Assembly (NCBI GenBank): GCA_015057305.1
Contig: SVES01000002.1
Coordinates: 1-64,000, forward strand
Length of the DNA: 64,000 bases
Direction of reading: 5' to 3'
Source of the DNA: Pseudobutyrivibrio ruminis
GTDB lineage: Bacteria > Bacillota > Clostridia > Lachnospirales > Lachnospiraceae
This document shows positions 34,781 through 42,322 of the stretch, in pieces (positions within the stretch are counted from its first letter, which is position 1; every line of letters begins with the position of its first letter). The notes under the pieces were generated by a model. That model saw only the letters and a list, made by a program, of their open reading frames with translations. It did not search any database and was not told the DNA's origin. The translations under genes and the position numbers were made by a program.

Positions 34781-35704
34781 ATGATTATGGAATATATTAA
34801 TTCACTTTTTGATATAAATATCCAAGAACCGACTGCAGTTACAGTTGGCAAATTTGATGGAATTCATAAGGGACATAATTTGCTTACAAATGATATTATT
34901 TCAAAGGGCAGTAAGGGGTATAAGTCCTGTCTTGTAACTTTTAAAAACTCTGTCAGAGAGGCTATTTATAACGACGACAGTCCATCTCTTATTACTAATA
35001 AAGAGAGGATGTTTATGCTAGAGAGCAATGGTCTGGACTATATGGTTGAGTGCCCCTTTGATGATAGATTAATGCAGACAGATGCCACCAGCTTTATTGA
35101 GCTTCTAGTTAATAATCTAAACATGAAGTACATGGTTGTTGGCTCAGATTTTACATTCGGATATAAAGGTGCAGGAGATGTAGAGCTGTTAAAAGAGCTT
35201 TCTGAGCGGTATGATTTTGAACTACGAGTCATTGATAAGATTAAAAGGAATAATCGTGATATCAGTAGCACCTATATTCGCGAAGAGCTTAGAGAAGGTC
35301 ATATTGATGTGGTAAATGAAATGCTTGGTTATGAGTATTTTGTTTGGGGGGAGGTAGTGCATGGAGCACATCTAGGCACTAAAATAGGTATTCCTACAAT
35401 CAATATTATGCCTGAACGTAACAAGCTTGTTCCAAAGTTTGGGGTATATGTTACCACAATTGATTTTGATGGAAGAATATATCATGGAGTTACTAATGTT
35501 GGGACAAAGCCTTCAGTTTCAGAAAAGAATATAGTAGGCATAGAAACACACATTTTGGACTATAATGGAGATCTATATGGTAAATATGTAAGAGTTACAT
35601 TTCAATCCTTTTTAAGACCAGAGATGAAGTTTAATTCCGTTGAAGAATTAAAAAATCAAATGAAAAGGGACAAGCTAAAAGCTAAAAGTTATTTTAATAA
35701 ATAA
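34781..35704 (+). CDS. ribF: Bifunctional riboflavin kinase/FAD synthetase
   Basis: A 307-aa RibF. The N-terminal FAD synthetase domain has GKFDGIHKGHNLL (nucleotidyltransferase HxGH), VGSDFTFGYKGAGDVE and ISSTYIREEL. The C-terminal riboflavin kinase domain (about 180-305) has GTKIGIPTINI, GVYVTTI and GVTNVGTKPS. It makes FMN and FAD. Last gene of the operon starting at 27606. Two in-frame ATGs (34781 and 34787) are equally possible starts. Confidence 0.95.
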   Translation: MIMEYINSLFDINIQEPTAVTVGKFDGIHKGHNLLTNDIISKGSKGYKSCLVTFKNSVREAIYNDDSPSLITNKERMFMLESNGLDYMVECPFDDRLMQTDATSFIELLVNNLNMKYMVVGSDFTFGYKGAGDVELLKELSERYDFELRVIDKIKRNNRDISSTYIREELREGHIDVVNEMLGYEYFVWGEVVHGAHLGTKIGIPTINIMPERNKLVPKFGVYVTTIDFDGRIYHGVTNVGTKPSVSEKNIVGIETHILDYNGDLYGKYVRVTFQSFLRPEMKFNSVEELKNQMKRDKLKAKSYFNK

Positions 35705-35740
35705 TTCTTTAGATAAATATTTCATAATTGTTACAAAATA

Positions 35741-35769
35741 TTGACATAGCTTCGTCCTATTGTTATAAT
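35741..35769 (+). promoter_or_regulatory. Consensus sigma-A promoter of the NlpC/P60 gene
   Basis: A perfect TTGACA (35741-35746) and TATAAT (35764-35769) are separated by 17 bases, 36 bases before the start codon of the cell-wall hydrolase gene. Expression should be strong and constitutive unless repressed. Confidence 0.85.
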
Positions 35770-35804
35770 TCATTTGTTGTGTTTTAAACATATTTGGAGG
35801 TTTT

Positions 35805-36872
35805 ATGAAGAAACGTATAGTTTCGGCATTTTCATTAGTTTGTGCTACAGCGCTTATTTTTGATTATAGCTTAGATTCGAAAAATAATACAAAGACATCT
35901 GAAGCAGCAGAGTATTCTACAATTGCTGGTGTTATTTCAGCTACTAATGTTGATATAGCATCACTTGATGCACTTACAGTAGAGGATTCTGATGCTATTG
36001 CTACAGCTAAATCACTTGGTGATATTTATGGTTACAATAATTTAGGTATATGCAATGTAACTGAGGGCAATCTTAATATTCGTGAAACAGCCTCTACAGA
36101 TGGTAAGCTTGTTGGTAAATTCCCTGCAAATGCTGGTTGTGAAATAGTTAGCCAGGAGGGAGAATGGAGCTACATCAAGTCTGGTGAGGTAGAGGGCTAT
36201 GTTCTTACCGAATATCTTCTTACTGGAGATGAGGCTTGGGACAAGGCAGTAGAAATTGCTCAGTATGTTGCCACATCTACCACAGGCGGTCTAAGAGTTC
36301 GTGCAGAGGGAAATACAGAATCAGAAATCATTTATCAGCTTGCAGAAGGCGAAGAAATAGCTATTTTAGATGGCACTCAGGATGATGAGTGGATTAAAGT
36401 AGATGTTGATGGTGATGAGGGATATGTTTCAGCAGAATACGTTGATGTTGATTTATCTTTAAAGACTGCCATGACACTTACAGAGGCAAGATATGGTGAG
36501 GGCGTTTCTGATGTTCGTTCAGCTATTTGTGATTACGCCCTTCAGTTCGTTGGAAACAGATATGTCTGGGGCGGTACATCCTTAACTAATGGTGTAGATT
36601 GTTCTGGATTTACAATGCAAATTATGGCACAATATGGAGTGTACCTTTCACATTCATCTAGGGCACAGGCTAACGAGGGAACAACTATTTCCACATCAGA
36701 GCTTAAGCCTGGAGATTTAATTTTCTATGGAAAGGGCAGCACAATAAATCATGTTGCTATTTACATTGGTGGTGGACAGATTGTACATGCGTCTAATAAG
36801 AGAGATGGAATAAAAATTTCTAACTATACCTATCGTACACCAATCAAATGTGTTAGAGTAATTTATGATTAA
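35805..36872 (+). CDS. Secreted SH3b-NlpC/P60 cell-wall endopeptidase
   Basis: A 355-aa secreted protein. A signal peptide covers about residues 1-33. Two bacterial SH3 domains follow (about 80-135, GNLNIRETASTDGKLVGKF; and about 155-210, GGLRVRAEGNTESEI), then an NlpC/P60 peptidase domain (about 235-355). The catalytic Cys is in NGVDCSGFTMQ and the His in INHVAIYIGGG. Such enzymes cut gamma-D-Glu to diamino acid bonds in peptidoglycan stem peptides. It has its own strong promoter and is followed by a SEC-C gene 30 bases on. Confidence 0.94.
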   Translation: MKKRIVSAFSLVCATALIFDYSLDSKNNTKTSEAAEYSTIAGVISATNVDIASLDALTVEDSDAIATAKSLGDIYGYNNLGICNVTEGNLNIRETASTDGKLVGKFPANAGCEIVSQEGEWSYIKSGEVEGYVLTEYLLTGDEAWDKAVEIAQYVATSTTGGLRVRAEGNTESEIIYQLAEGEEIAILDGTQDDEWIKVDVDGDEGYVSAEYVDVDLSLKTAMTLTEARYGEGVSDVRSAICDYALQFVGNRYVWGGTSLTNGVDCSGFTMQIMAQYGVYLSHSSRAQANEGTTISTSELKPGDLIFYGKGSTINHVAIYIGGGQIVHASNKRDGIKISNYTYRTPIKCVRVIYD

Positions 36873-36902
36873 ATAATTAATAAAGGAAGGATAGTTACAG
36901 AA

Positions 36903-37412
36903 ATGAGCTTACTTGCAGATTGGCAAAAAATTGCCTACAATCAGAATCAGTCACAGGCTGATTTACAGAGATTTTGGCAGAATTATTTTCTCTTAGAAAA
37001 GGGTATTTACGAGCAGCTTTTAGACGACCCTGATACTGAAGTTAAGGGCACAGTTAAGGAGCTTGCTGAGAAGTATAAAATAGAAGTTATGCCTATGGTT
37101 GGTTTCTTGGACGGTATTAATGAATCACTTGTTACTCCAAACCCAATCGAGACAATGGATGAGAACACAGAGGTTTCTCTCAAATTTGACAAGGAAAAGC
37201 TTTTCAAGAACATGATTGATGCAAAGGCTGATTGGCTTTATGGTCTTCCACAGTGGGAGAAGATCTTTGACGAAGAGACTAGAAAGTCTCTTACAAAGGA
37301 AGCTAAAAATATGCATACAATTATTCGTTCTGAAAAGAAGGTTGGACGTAACGATCCATGTCCTTGTGGTTCAGGAAAGAAATACAAGCATTGCTGCATG
37401 AACAAAAAATAG
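36903..37412 (+). CDS. SEC-C motif protein
   Basis: A 169-aa protein. Residues 1-145 are mostly helical ([31 protein letters not shown]) and have no name I know. The C-terminus is a clear SEC-C zinc-binding motif, [18 protein letters not shown]. This motif occurs at the end of SecA and in many stand-alone proteins that bind zinc, ribosomes or SecB. The upstream neighbour is a secreted hydrolase and GGAAGG precedes the ATG, so co-transcription is likely. A strong terminator follows. Confidence 0.88.
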   Translation: MSLLADWQKIAYNQNQSQADLQRFWQNYFLLEKGIYEQLLDDPDTEVKGTVKELAEKYKIEVMPMVGFLDGINESLVTPNPIETMDENTEVSLKFDKEKLFKNMIDAKADWLYGLPQWEKIFDEETRKSLTKEAKNMHTIIRSEKKVGRNDPCPCGSGKKYKHCCMNKK

Positions 37413-37419
37413 TATTTTG

Positions 37420-37446
37420 ACGCATCTCCTAGGAGGTGCGTTTTTT
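37420..37446 (+). terminator. Intrinsic terminator after the SEC-C gene
   Basis: A 9-bp stem with one G-U pair (37420-37428 with 37433-37441) around CTAG is followed by TTTTTTAATTTT. It ends the nlpC-secC transcript and stands only a few bases before the large inverted repeat. Confidence 0.88.
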
Positions 37447-37453
37447 AATTTTA

Positions 37454-38077
37454 GTTACTATTCACACACACTGCTTGTGGATATGTACTTGCCGTGCCCC
37501 TGGCCTCACACCCCAGTAGGGAAATCATTTGAGCAGATTTGTAGATTATCTTTATGTGTATAATCTTGCATATGTAGGTGTACTTACACAGCTTTTACAA
37601 TTCTAAGGACATGTATGATGAGGACGGACAATATTGTTGTAATAATCATCTAGTCTTAACTAATTTTGTATATTACTATTTGCTGATACATTCACTAAGT
37701 AGAACTAAAAAGAGATATTTGTATGGAAATTGCACCGTGGCACATTCAACATCGTGTTTCAACGTGACCACTGCTGCCGCCATCGTAGCGGCAGCTGCAA
37801 TTCCATATCAAATATCTCTTTTTGTTCTACTAAGCTCATTCCAAAGCAAATAGTAAATATACTAAAATTAGCTTAAGACTGATGATTCTATAAGTTATAG
37901 AATGTCCGTCCTCAGCATACTTGGACGAAAGAATTGTAAAACTTTGTAAGAACACCTATAAATAAATATGCAAGATTCCACATTTAGATAATCTAAAATC
38001 TGCGATTGTTTCCCCCTACTGGGGTGTGAGGCCAGGGGCTCGGCAAGTACATTTTCTGAGATTGTGTGAATAGTAAC
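37454..38077. repeat. 624-bp full-length imperfect inverted repeat, candidate large structured RNA
   Basis: The gene-free region holds one giant palindrome. Paired blocks, outside to inside: 37454-37468 with 38063-38077 (15/15); 37483-37521 with 38014-38052 (38 of 39 complementary); 37620-37630 with 37903-37913 (11/11); 37700-37734 with 37796-37829 (nearly complete with single-base bulges). The intervening segments also align along both arms with mismatches and indels. The apex (37735-37795) branches into a 4+3 bp stem (37737-37743 with 37764-37771) and a perfect 8-bp hairpin (37773-37780 with 37788-37795). There is no convincing ORF and no clear target-site duplication. It could be a large noncoding RNA or a non-autonomous palindromic element. 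Confidence 0.85.
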
Positions 38078-38098
38078 AATAAGTTTTTGCAAATGGTG

Positions 38099-38127
38099 TT
38101 GACATAAGAATTAATAAATAGTAAAAT
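38099..38127 (+). promoter_or_regulatory. Promoter of the zinc-ribbon membrane protein gene
   Basis: TTGACA (38099-38104) and TAAAAT (38122-38127) are separated by 17 bases, 33 bases before the start codon and about 20 bases outside the inverted repeat. Confidence 0.8.
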
Positions 38128-38159
38128 GCTACCATAATGAATCGAGAGAGGTAATCGAT

Positions 38160-39023
38160 ATGTATTGTAAAATTTGTGGTAAAGAGATTTTAAATGATAA
38201 TAGATTTTGCTATTACTGTGGTACTGATTTGCGTAAAGCAAAGGCATCTAAGAAAAAGGGCGTGAGTATAGCTATTGCAATTGTTCTTATGCTAGTGATT
38301 GGCGGCGGTAGTGTCTTTGCTTACGTTTCTTATACAAATGAAAGTAATATTAAAAAGATAAGCTCTGAAACCTCTAAGAAGCATAAGAATAAGTCAAAAT
38401 CCAAGATATATGATGATTACGAGGATTATGACTATGATTACTCATATTATGATGAGGATTACTTTGACTATGATTATTATGATGACTTTTATGATTACGA
38501 TTATGATGATGATGATTTCGAAAGAGATTATGATATGGAGGCATCAATTGCTGAGAAGCTTACAGTAGATGCTACAGATATGAGTGATAAGACATTGTAT
38601 TATTCATATGATGGTAAAACAAAGGCTGGCTCATATTGGGAGTTTTTGGATGATAAGAACTGTAAGCTGGTTTTTGAGGATGGTGGTTATTATGAGGGAA
38701 CTTATACTGTTATGGAAGGTGAGATTGGCATGTATTACACCGAGTTAGGGTACCCTGAATATGGCCTTACATATGATGAATTAAAAAGTGCCGTGGATGC
38801 TAATAAAGAGGATTTTGATAATTGCAATGATTATGTTGTTTTAGTATTTGATAATCTTATTGAATATGCATATGATGGAACAGTTGTTGATGACGAAGCT
38901 GTTGACAGAATATTGTTTTACGGAGCAACCTTTGACGAAGAGGGGGATACCCTATATGAATTAGTTGGTGGTAATTCCATGGAATATTATTATTTTATAG
39001 ATTTTAAGGATGATACATTTTAA
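38160..39023 (+). CDS. Zinc-ribbon single-pass membrane protein with an Asp/Tyr tract
   Basis: A 287-aa protein. An N-terminal zinc ribbon has four cysteines (C3, C6, C17, C20), then a basic linker, a transmembrane helix (about 33-56), a Lys/Ser-rich linker, an extreme Asp/Tyr tract (about 82-125, almost only D and Y with few other residues), and a C-terminal beta-rich domain (about 130-287). The topology puts the zinc ribbon inside and the rest outside. The family is not one I can name; many Lachnospiraceae proteins share the zinc-ribbon/TM start. The ribosome site GAGAGG is well placed. Confidence 0.8.
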   Translation: MYCKICGKEILNDNRFCYYCGTDLRKAKASKKKGVSIAIAIVLMLVIGGGSVFAYVSYTNESNIKKISSETSKKHKNKSKSKIYDDYEDYDYDYSYYDEDYFDYDYYDDFYDYDYDDDDFERDYDMEASIAEKLTVDATDMSDKTLYYSYDGKTKAGSYWEFLDDKNCKLVFEDGGYYEGTYTVMEGEIGMYYTELGYPEYGLTYDELKSAVDANKEDFDNCNDYVVLVFDNLIEYAYDGTVVDDEAVDRILFYGATFDEEGDTLYELVGGNSMEYYYFIDFKDDTF

Positions 39024-39067
39024 ATGCTTCCATAAGATTAAAGCTAAGGGAGAGGTTAAAATATTTA

Positions 39068-39763
39068 ATGCTAAAAAAATCGTTTTTTAGATTTGTGGAT
39101 TCACTGGATTTGACAAATAAATTATCTAATAAAGCTGTATTGAATTTTTTTGATATAATGCATATTAAAATATCAAAAAGAAAGTCGAAAACAAATGCGA
39201 TAATTAATACAAAAAATATAGATAAGCTTTTGTTAAAAGAAGGATATATTGAAAATCAAAGCTGGTGGAAAAGGATTTCTTATGGAAGTTCAACTATGGA
39301 TTATTCTGGCTGTGAAATAATAGCTGTATATAATGCTTTATTTAATTTGAATAAAGAGCAGTCTTGTAATAATATTGTTGAATTGATTAGTTATTTTGAA
39401 AAGCATGGTTCAGCCTTGCGAGGATTTTTTGGTACATCCCCTAGAGCTATAGAAAGATATTTTGCCAAGAAGGGTTATGATACTGCCATTTCCTTGGATG
39501 GAACGGCTCAATCTATAGAAGCAATTGAAAATAGATATGAAACCTTTATTGTGACATTTTTTAATGATGTAAATCGTTTATCTAGTGGGGTTCACACAGT
39601 ATGTATTACAGGAAAAAGAAACGGATATTACATCCATAATAATTACAAAATTGATTCTAAAACGGGATTTTATACTAGTCAGGGACCTTTTGACACGCTA
39701 GAAAATTCTATAAGATTAATAAAACCAAATAGTAAAATGATTTCTCTTATTGGTATAAAGTGA
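39068..39763 (+). CDS. C39-like papain-fold protein
   Basis: A 231-aa protein. The first 65 residues are basic and without signal peptide. The rest matches the C39-like (C39_2) peptidase pattern: the Cys helix DYSGCEIIAVYNALF (C82), a His strand GVHTVCITG (H176) and an Asn in YYIHNNYKID (N191), giving a plausible Cys-His-Asn triad. Known relatives cut leader peptides or are of unknown use. No bacteriocin precursor or ABC exporter is nearby. The gene follows the zinc-ribbon gene by 44 bases and ends at a shared terminator. Confidence 0.72.
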   Translation: MLKKSFFRFVDSLDLTNKLSNKAVLNFFDIMHIKISKRKSKTNAIINTKNIDKLLLKEGYIENQSWWKRISYGSSTMDYSGCEIIAVYNALFNLNKEQSCNNIVELISYFEKHGSALRGFFGTSPRAIERYFAKKGYDTAISLDGTAQSIEAIENRYETFIVTFFNDVNRLSSGVHTVCITGKRNGYYIHNNYKIDSKTGFYTSQGPFDTLENSIRLIKPNSKMISLIGIK

Positions 39764-39794
39764 AAAGCACTATCGTATTTACGATAGTGCTTTT
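39763..39794. terminator. Bidirectional terminator between the C39-like gene and aroA
   Basis: AAAAGCACTATCGTA (39763-39777) pairs with TACGATAGTGCTTTT (39780-39794), giving A/T tracts on both sides, as in a bidirectional terminator. The C39-like gene's stop ends at 39763 and the aroA stop (complement of 39779-39781) lies inside the hairpin. Confidence 0.85.
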
Positions 39795-41050
39795 AAGGTT
39801 TCAAAGAAATTTGGGTAGGAAATAACACAGCAGTTTTCGTTATCAAAGGTGGTTTCACCATTTGCTACAAGACCAGCAATTGCAAATGACATGGCAATGC
39901 GATGGTCTTTATAAGTTTTTATTAATGCACCGTGTAAAGGCTTCTGGTTAGCAATAATCATACCATCATCTGTTGGTGTAATATCACATCCCATATTTCT
40001 AAGATTTTCAGTAACTGTTTCAATGCGGTTACTTTCTTTAACTTTTAGTTCTGCAGCATCTTTAATTGTTGTAGTTCCAGAGGCGCAAGCAGCCATAACA
40101 GCGATAACAGGAATTTCATCAATAAGGGTAGGGATGATGTCCCCTGAAATTTCGCATCCATGAAGGGAGCTGGTAGTTACATGGATATCTGCAACAGGTT
40201 CACCAGAAACAATTCGATTGTTTAATAATTCAATATTTCCGCCCATATCCTTTGCAACCTGGATAATACCTGCACGGGTTGGATTTGTATTTACGTTTTT
40301 TATTAGTAAGTCAGCATTAGGACATATTAAACCTGCTACAATAAAATAAGCTGCAGAAGATATGTCACCTGGGACGACAATTTTTTGTCCAATAAGCCTT
40401 GGATTTCCTTGAACGGATGCTGTTAATCCATTTGATTTAATATCTGCACCAAATCCCTTTAACATCAATTCTGTATGATTGCGAGAAATAACAGGTTCAG
40501 TAACTGAAGTTATTCCATCTGCGTATAATCCAGCTAAAAGTACACATGATTTTACTTGAGCACTTGCTACAGGAGAATCATAGTGGATTGAATGTAGTGG
40601 TGTGCCACCAATTTCCAGTGGAGCACAACCATTATCTTTTATAGATTTAATATAAGCACCCATCTGTGTAAGAGGAGTGATAATACGTCCCATTGGGCGT
40701 TTTTGTATGGATTCATCCCCATTAAGTGAGGAGACAAAAGGTTGCCCAGCTAAAATCCCTGAAATAAGGCGAGTAGTAGTTCCACTGTTTCCCACATCTA
40801 GCATTCTTTTGGGAGAAGTTAGACCATGTAGTCCTTTTCCATGTATTACCACGTGATCATGCTCCTGGGTTATATCAATTCCCATGGCGCGAAAACAGGC
40901 TATAGTGCTTCTGCAATCTGCCCCATCTAAGAATCCAGTAAGCTCCGTAATTCCCTCAGCAATTGCTCCGAACATTACCCCCCTGTGACTAATTGATTTA
41001 TCACCAGGAACTGTTATTTCCCCTTTTAGACTGTTTACTTTAGTTATCAT
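39779..41050 (-). CDS. aroA: 3-phosphoshikimate 1-carboxyvinyltransferase (EPSP synthase)
   Basis: A 423-aa EPSP synthase with two inverse alpha/beta domains. Recognisable segments are VPGDKSISHRGVMFGAIAEG (shikimate-3-phosphate contacts), LDVGNSGTTTRLISGIL (PEP loop), GDESIQKRPMGRI, and KVKESNRI plus DHRIAMSFAIAGL near the C-terminus. It joins shikimate-3-phosphate and PEP in the chorismate pathway. It starts within the last bases of tyrA (overlap one base) and is read from the same transcript. Confidence 0.97.
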   Translation of the reverse strand: MITKVNSLKGEITVPGDKSISHRGVMFGAIAEGITELTGFLDGADCRSTIACFRAMGIDITQEHDHVVIHGKGLHGLTSPKRMLDVGNSGTTTRLISGILAGQPFVSSLNGDESIQKRPMGRIITPLTQMGAYIKSIKDNGCAPLEIGGTPLHSIHYDSPVASAQVKSCVLLAGLYADGITSVTEPVISRNHTELMLKGFGADIKSNGLTASVQGNPRLIGQKIVVPGDISSAAYFIVAGLICPNADLLIKNVNTNPTRAGIIQVAKDMGGNIELLNNRIVSGEPVADIHVTTSSLHGCEISGDIIPTLIDEIPVIAVMAACASGTTTIKDAAELKVKESNRIETVTENLRNMGCDITPTDDGMIIANQKPLHGALIKTYKDHRIAMSFAIAGLVANGETTFDNENCCVISYPNFFETLKALS

Positions 41051-42150
41051 TAATTTGTCCTCTGTCGTACGTAGTAATTGTTATGTGTTAAAACTGTTTT
41101 TGCTTTATCCAGTGAATCCTGACTATAAAATTCAATTCTTAAAACTCCTGGTTCATATTCTCTATTATGAATAATATCTATGTTTTTGACGCTAATATCC
41201 CCATTGGCTAGTAATTGCAGTACCCCAACTAATGTACCTGGTTTATCATCAATGTCACAGTATAATTCAAAGAATCGGGCTTGTCCCTTCTCAGGAATAG
41301 TGAGAGAATCTCTATAATCCTTTGCTTTTGTCCAAAGGCTAATAATCTCATCTGGATTTGACTGGGCTATAGCATTTTCAAATTCATCCAACTCATTTTT
41401 GAAATCCCCAATAAGTTTAAGTATAGCATTTTTATTACTAAGAAATATGTGCTGCCACATTGTAGGTGAACCTGAGGCAATACGAGTTATATCCTTAAAT
41501 CCACCTGCAGCAATTGTTTTGCAGATTTTTTTTTCATTGTCATTATCATTTACAAGATTAACCAGTGCTGCTGCAATCACATGAGGTAAGTGAGAGATTG
41601 TGGCAGTAGCTTCATCATGTTCTTCGGGGGTAAGCTGAATAGGAATGGCACCAAGACTTTTAATATAGCTGGTGAATTCGTTCAAGGTTTCACGCTTCAT
41701 ATCAGAATCGGCTGTCAAAATATAGTATGCATTTTCTAGTAGAGCTGCAGATGAATATTCTAAACCAGTCATTTCTGAACCAGTCATTGGATGTCCGCCA
41801 ATAAATTGATTTGTGATACCAAGCTCACGAGCTACTGAAGTTATATCACCCTTAACACTTCCTACATCAGTAATGATGCAATCAGGCTTTACAATGTCCT
41901 TAAGTTTACGTAAGTAATCACAATTGACTTTTACAGGTGAACATAGAAAGATTACGTCACACTGTCCAAACTGATGTAGTTTTAAAAGTCCGTTGTTGTC
42001 AATTAAGCGTTCCTCAAAAGCGGCTTCTATAGTAGATTCTCTGGATGCAGTAGCCAAAATTCTAGTATTAGGATAAATCTTTAATATTGCTTTTGCGATA
42101 CTTCCACCAATTAGTCCCAAGCCCACAAAGCCAATAGTTTTTGTTTTCAT
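41050..42150 (-). CDS. tyrA: Prephenate dehydrogenase with C-terminal ACT domain
   Basis: A 366-aa dehydrogenase. The NAD-binding Rossmann motif is GFVGLGLIGGSIAKAI, followed by DVGSVKGDI and the GGHPMTGSEMTGLEYS active-site segment (key residues GGHPMTGSE) with a conserved His in ATISHLPHVIA. A C-terminal ACT domain (about 295-366; FELYCDIDDKPGTLVGVL) points to tyrosine feedback. It oxidises prephenate to 4-hydroxyphenylpyruvate. The start is ATG 42150, seven bases after AAAGGGG on the minus strand; the ATG six bases upstream overlaps that site. Confidence 0.95.
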   Translation of the reverse strand: MKTKTIGFVGLGLIGGSIAKAILKIYPNTRILATASRESTIEAAFEERLIDNNGLLKLHQFGQCDVIFLCSPVKVNCDYLRKLKDIVKPDCIITDVGSVKGDITSVARELGITNQFIGGHPMTGSEMTGLEYSSAALLENAYYILTADSDMKRETLNEFTSYIKSLGAIPIQLTPEEHDEATATISHLPHVIAAALVNLVNDNDNEKKICKTIAAGGFKDITRIASGSPTMWQHIFLSNKNAILKLIGDFKNELDEFENAIAQSNPDEIISLWTKAKDYRDSLTIPEKGQARFFELYCDIDDKPGTLVGVLQLLANGDISVKNIDIIHNREYEPGVLRIEFYSQDSLDKAKTVLTHNNYYVRQRTN

Positions 42151-42223
42151 AAGCATGCCCCTTTATTATGCTACTTTAACGTGTTAAAGCAATTATTTTA
42201 TTTAATAATATCATATTTATGCA

Positions 42224-42252
42224 TTGTAAATAGTCTGAATATTAAATATAAT
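42224..42252 (+). promoter_or_regulatory. Promoter of the EF-G-like gene
   Basis: TTGTAA (42224-42229) and TATAAT (42247-42252) are separated by 17 bases. The leader to the start at 42323 is about 65 bases, GC-richer than its surroundings near 42276-42298. Confidence 0.6.
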
Positions 42253-42322
42253 AATTATAAGTTTTATAAACAACAAGGCGCTGCGGGGTGAAGGCGTCAA
42301 AAAACAATGGGAGGTACAGCAC

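Noticed and set aside
37578-38247. Short open frames on both strands inside the 624-bp inverted repeat
   Set aside because: They lack ribosome sites, have atypical composition, and are a by-product of the palindrome.
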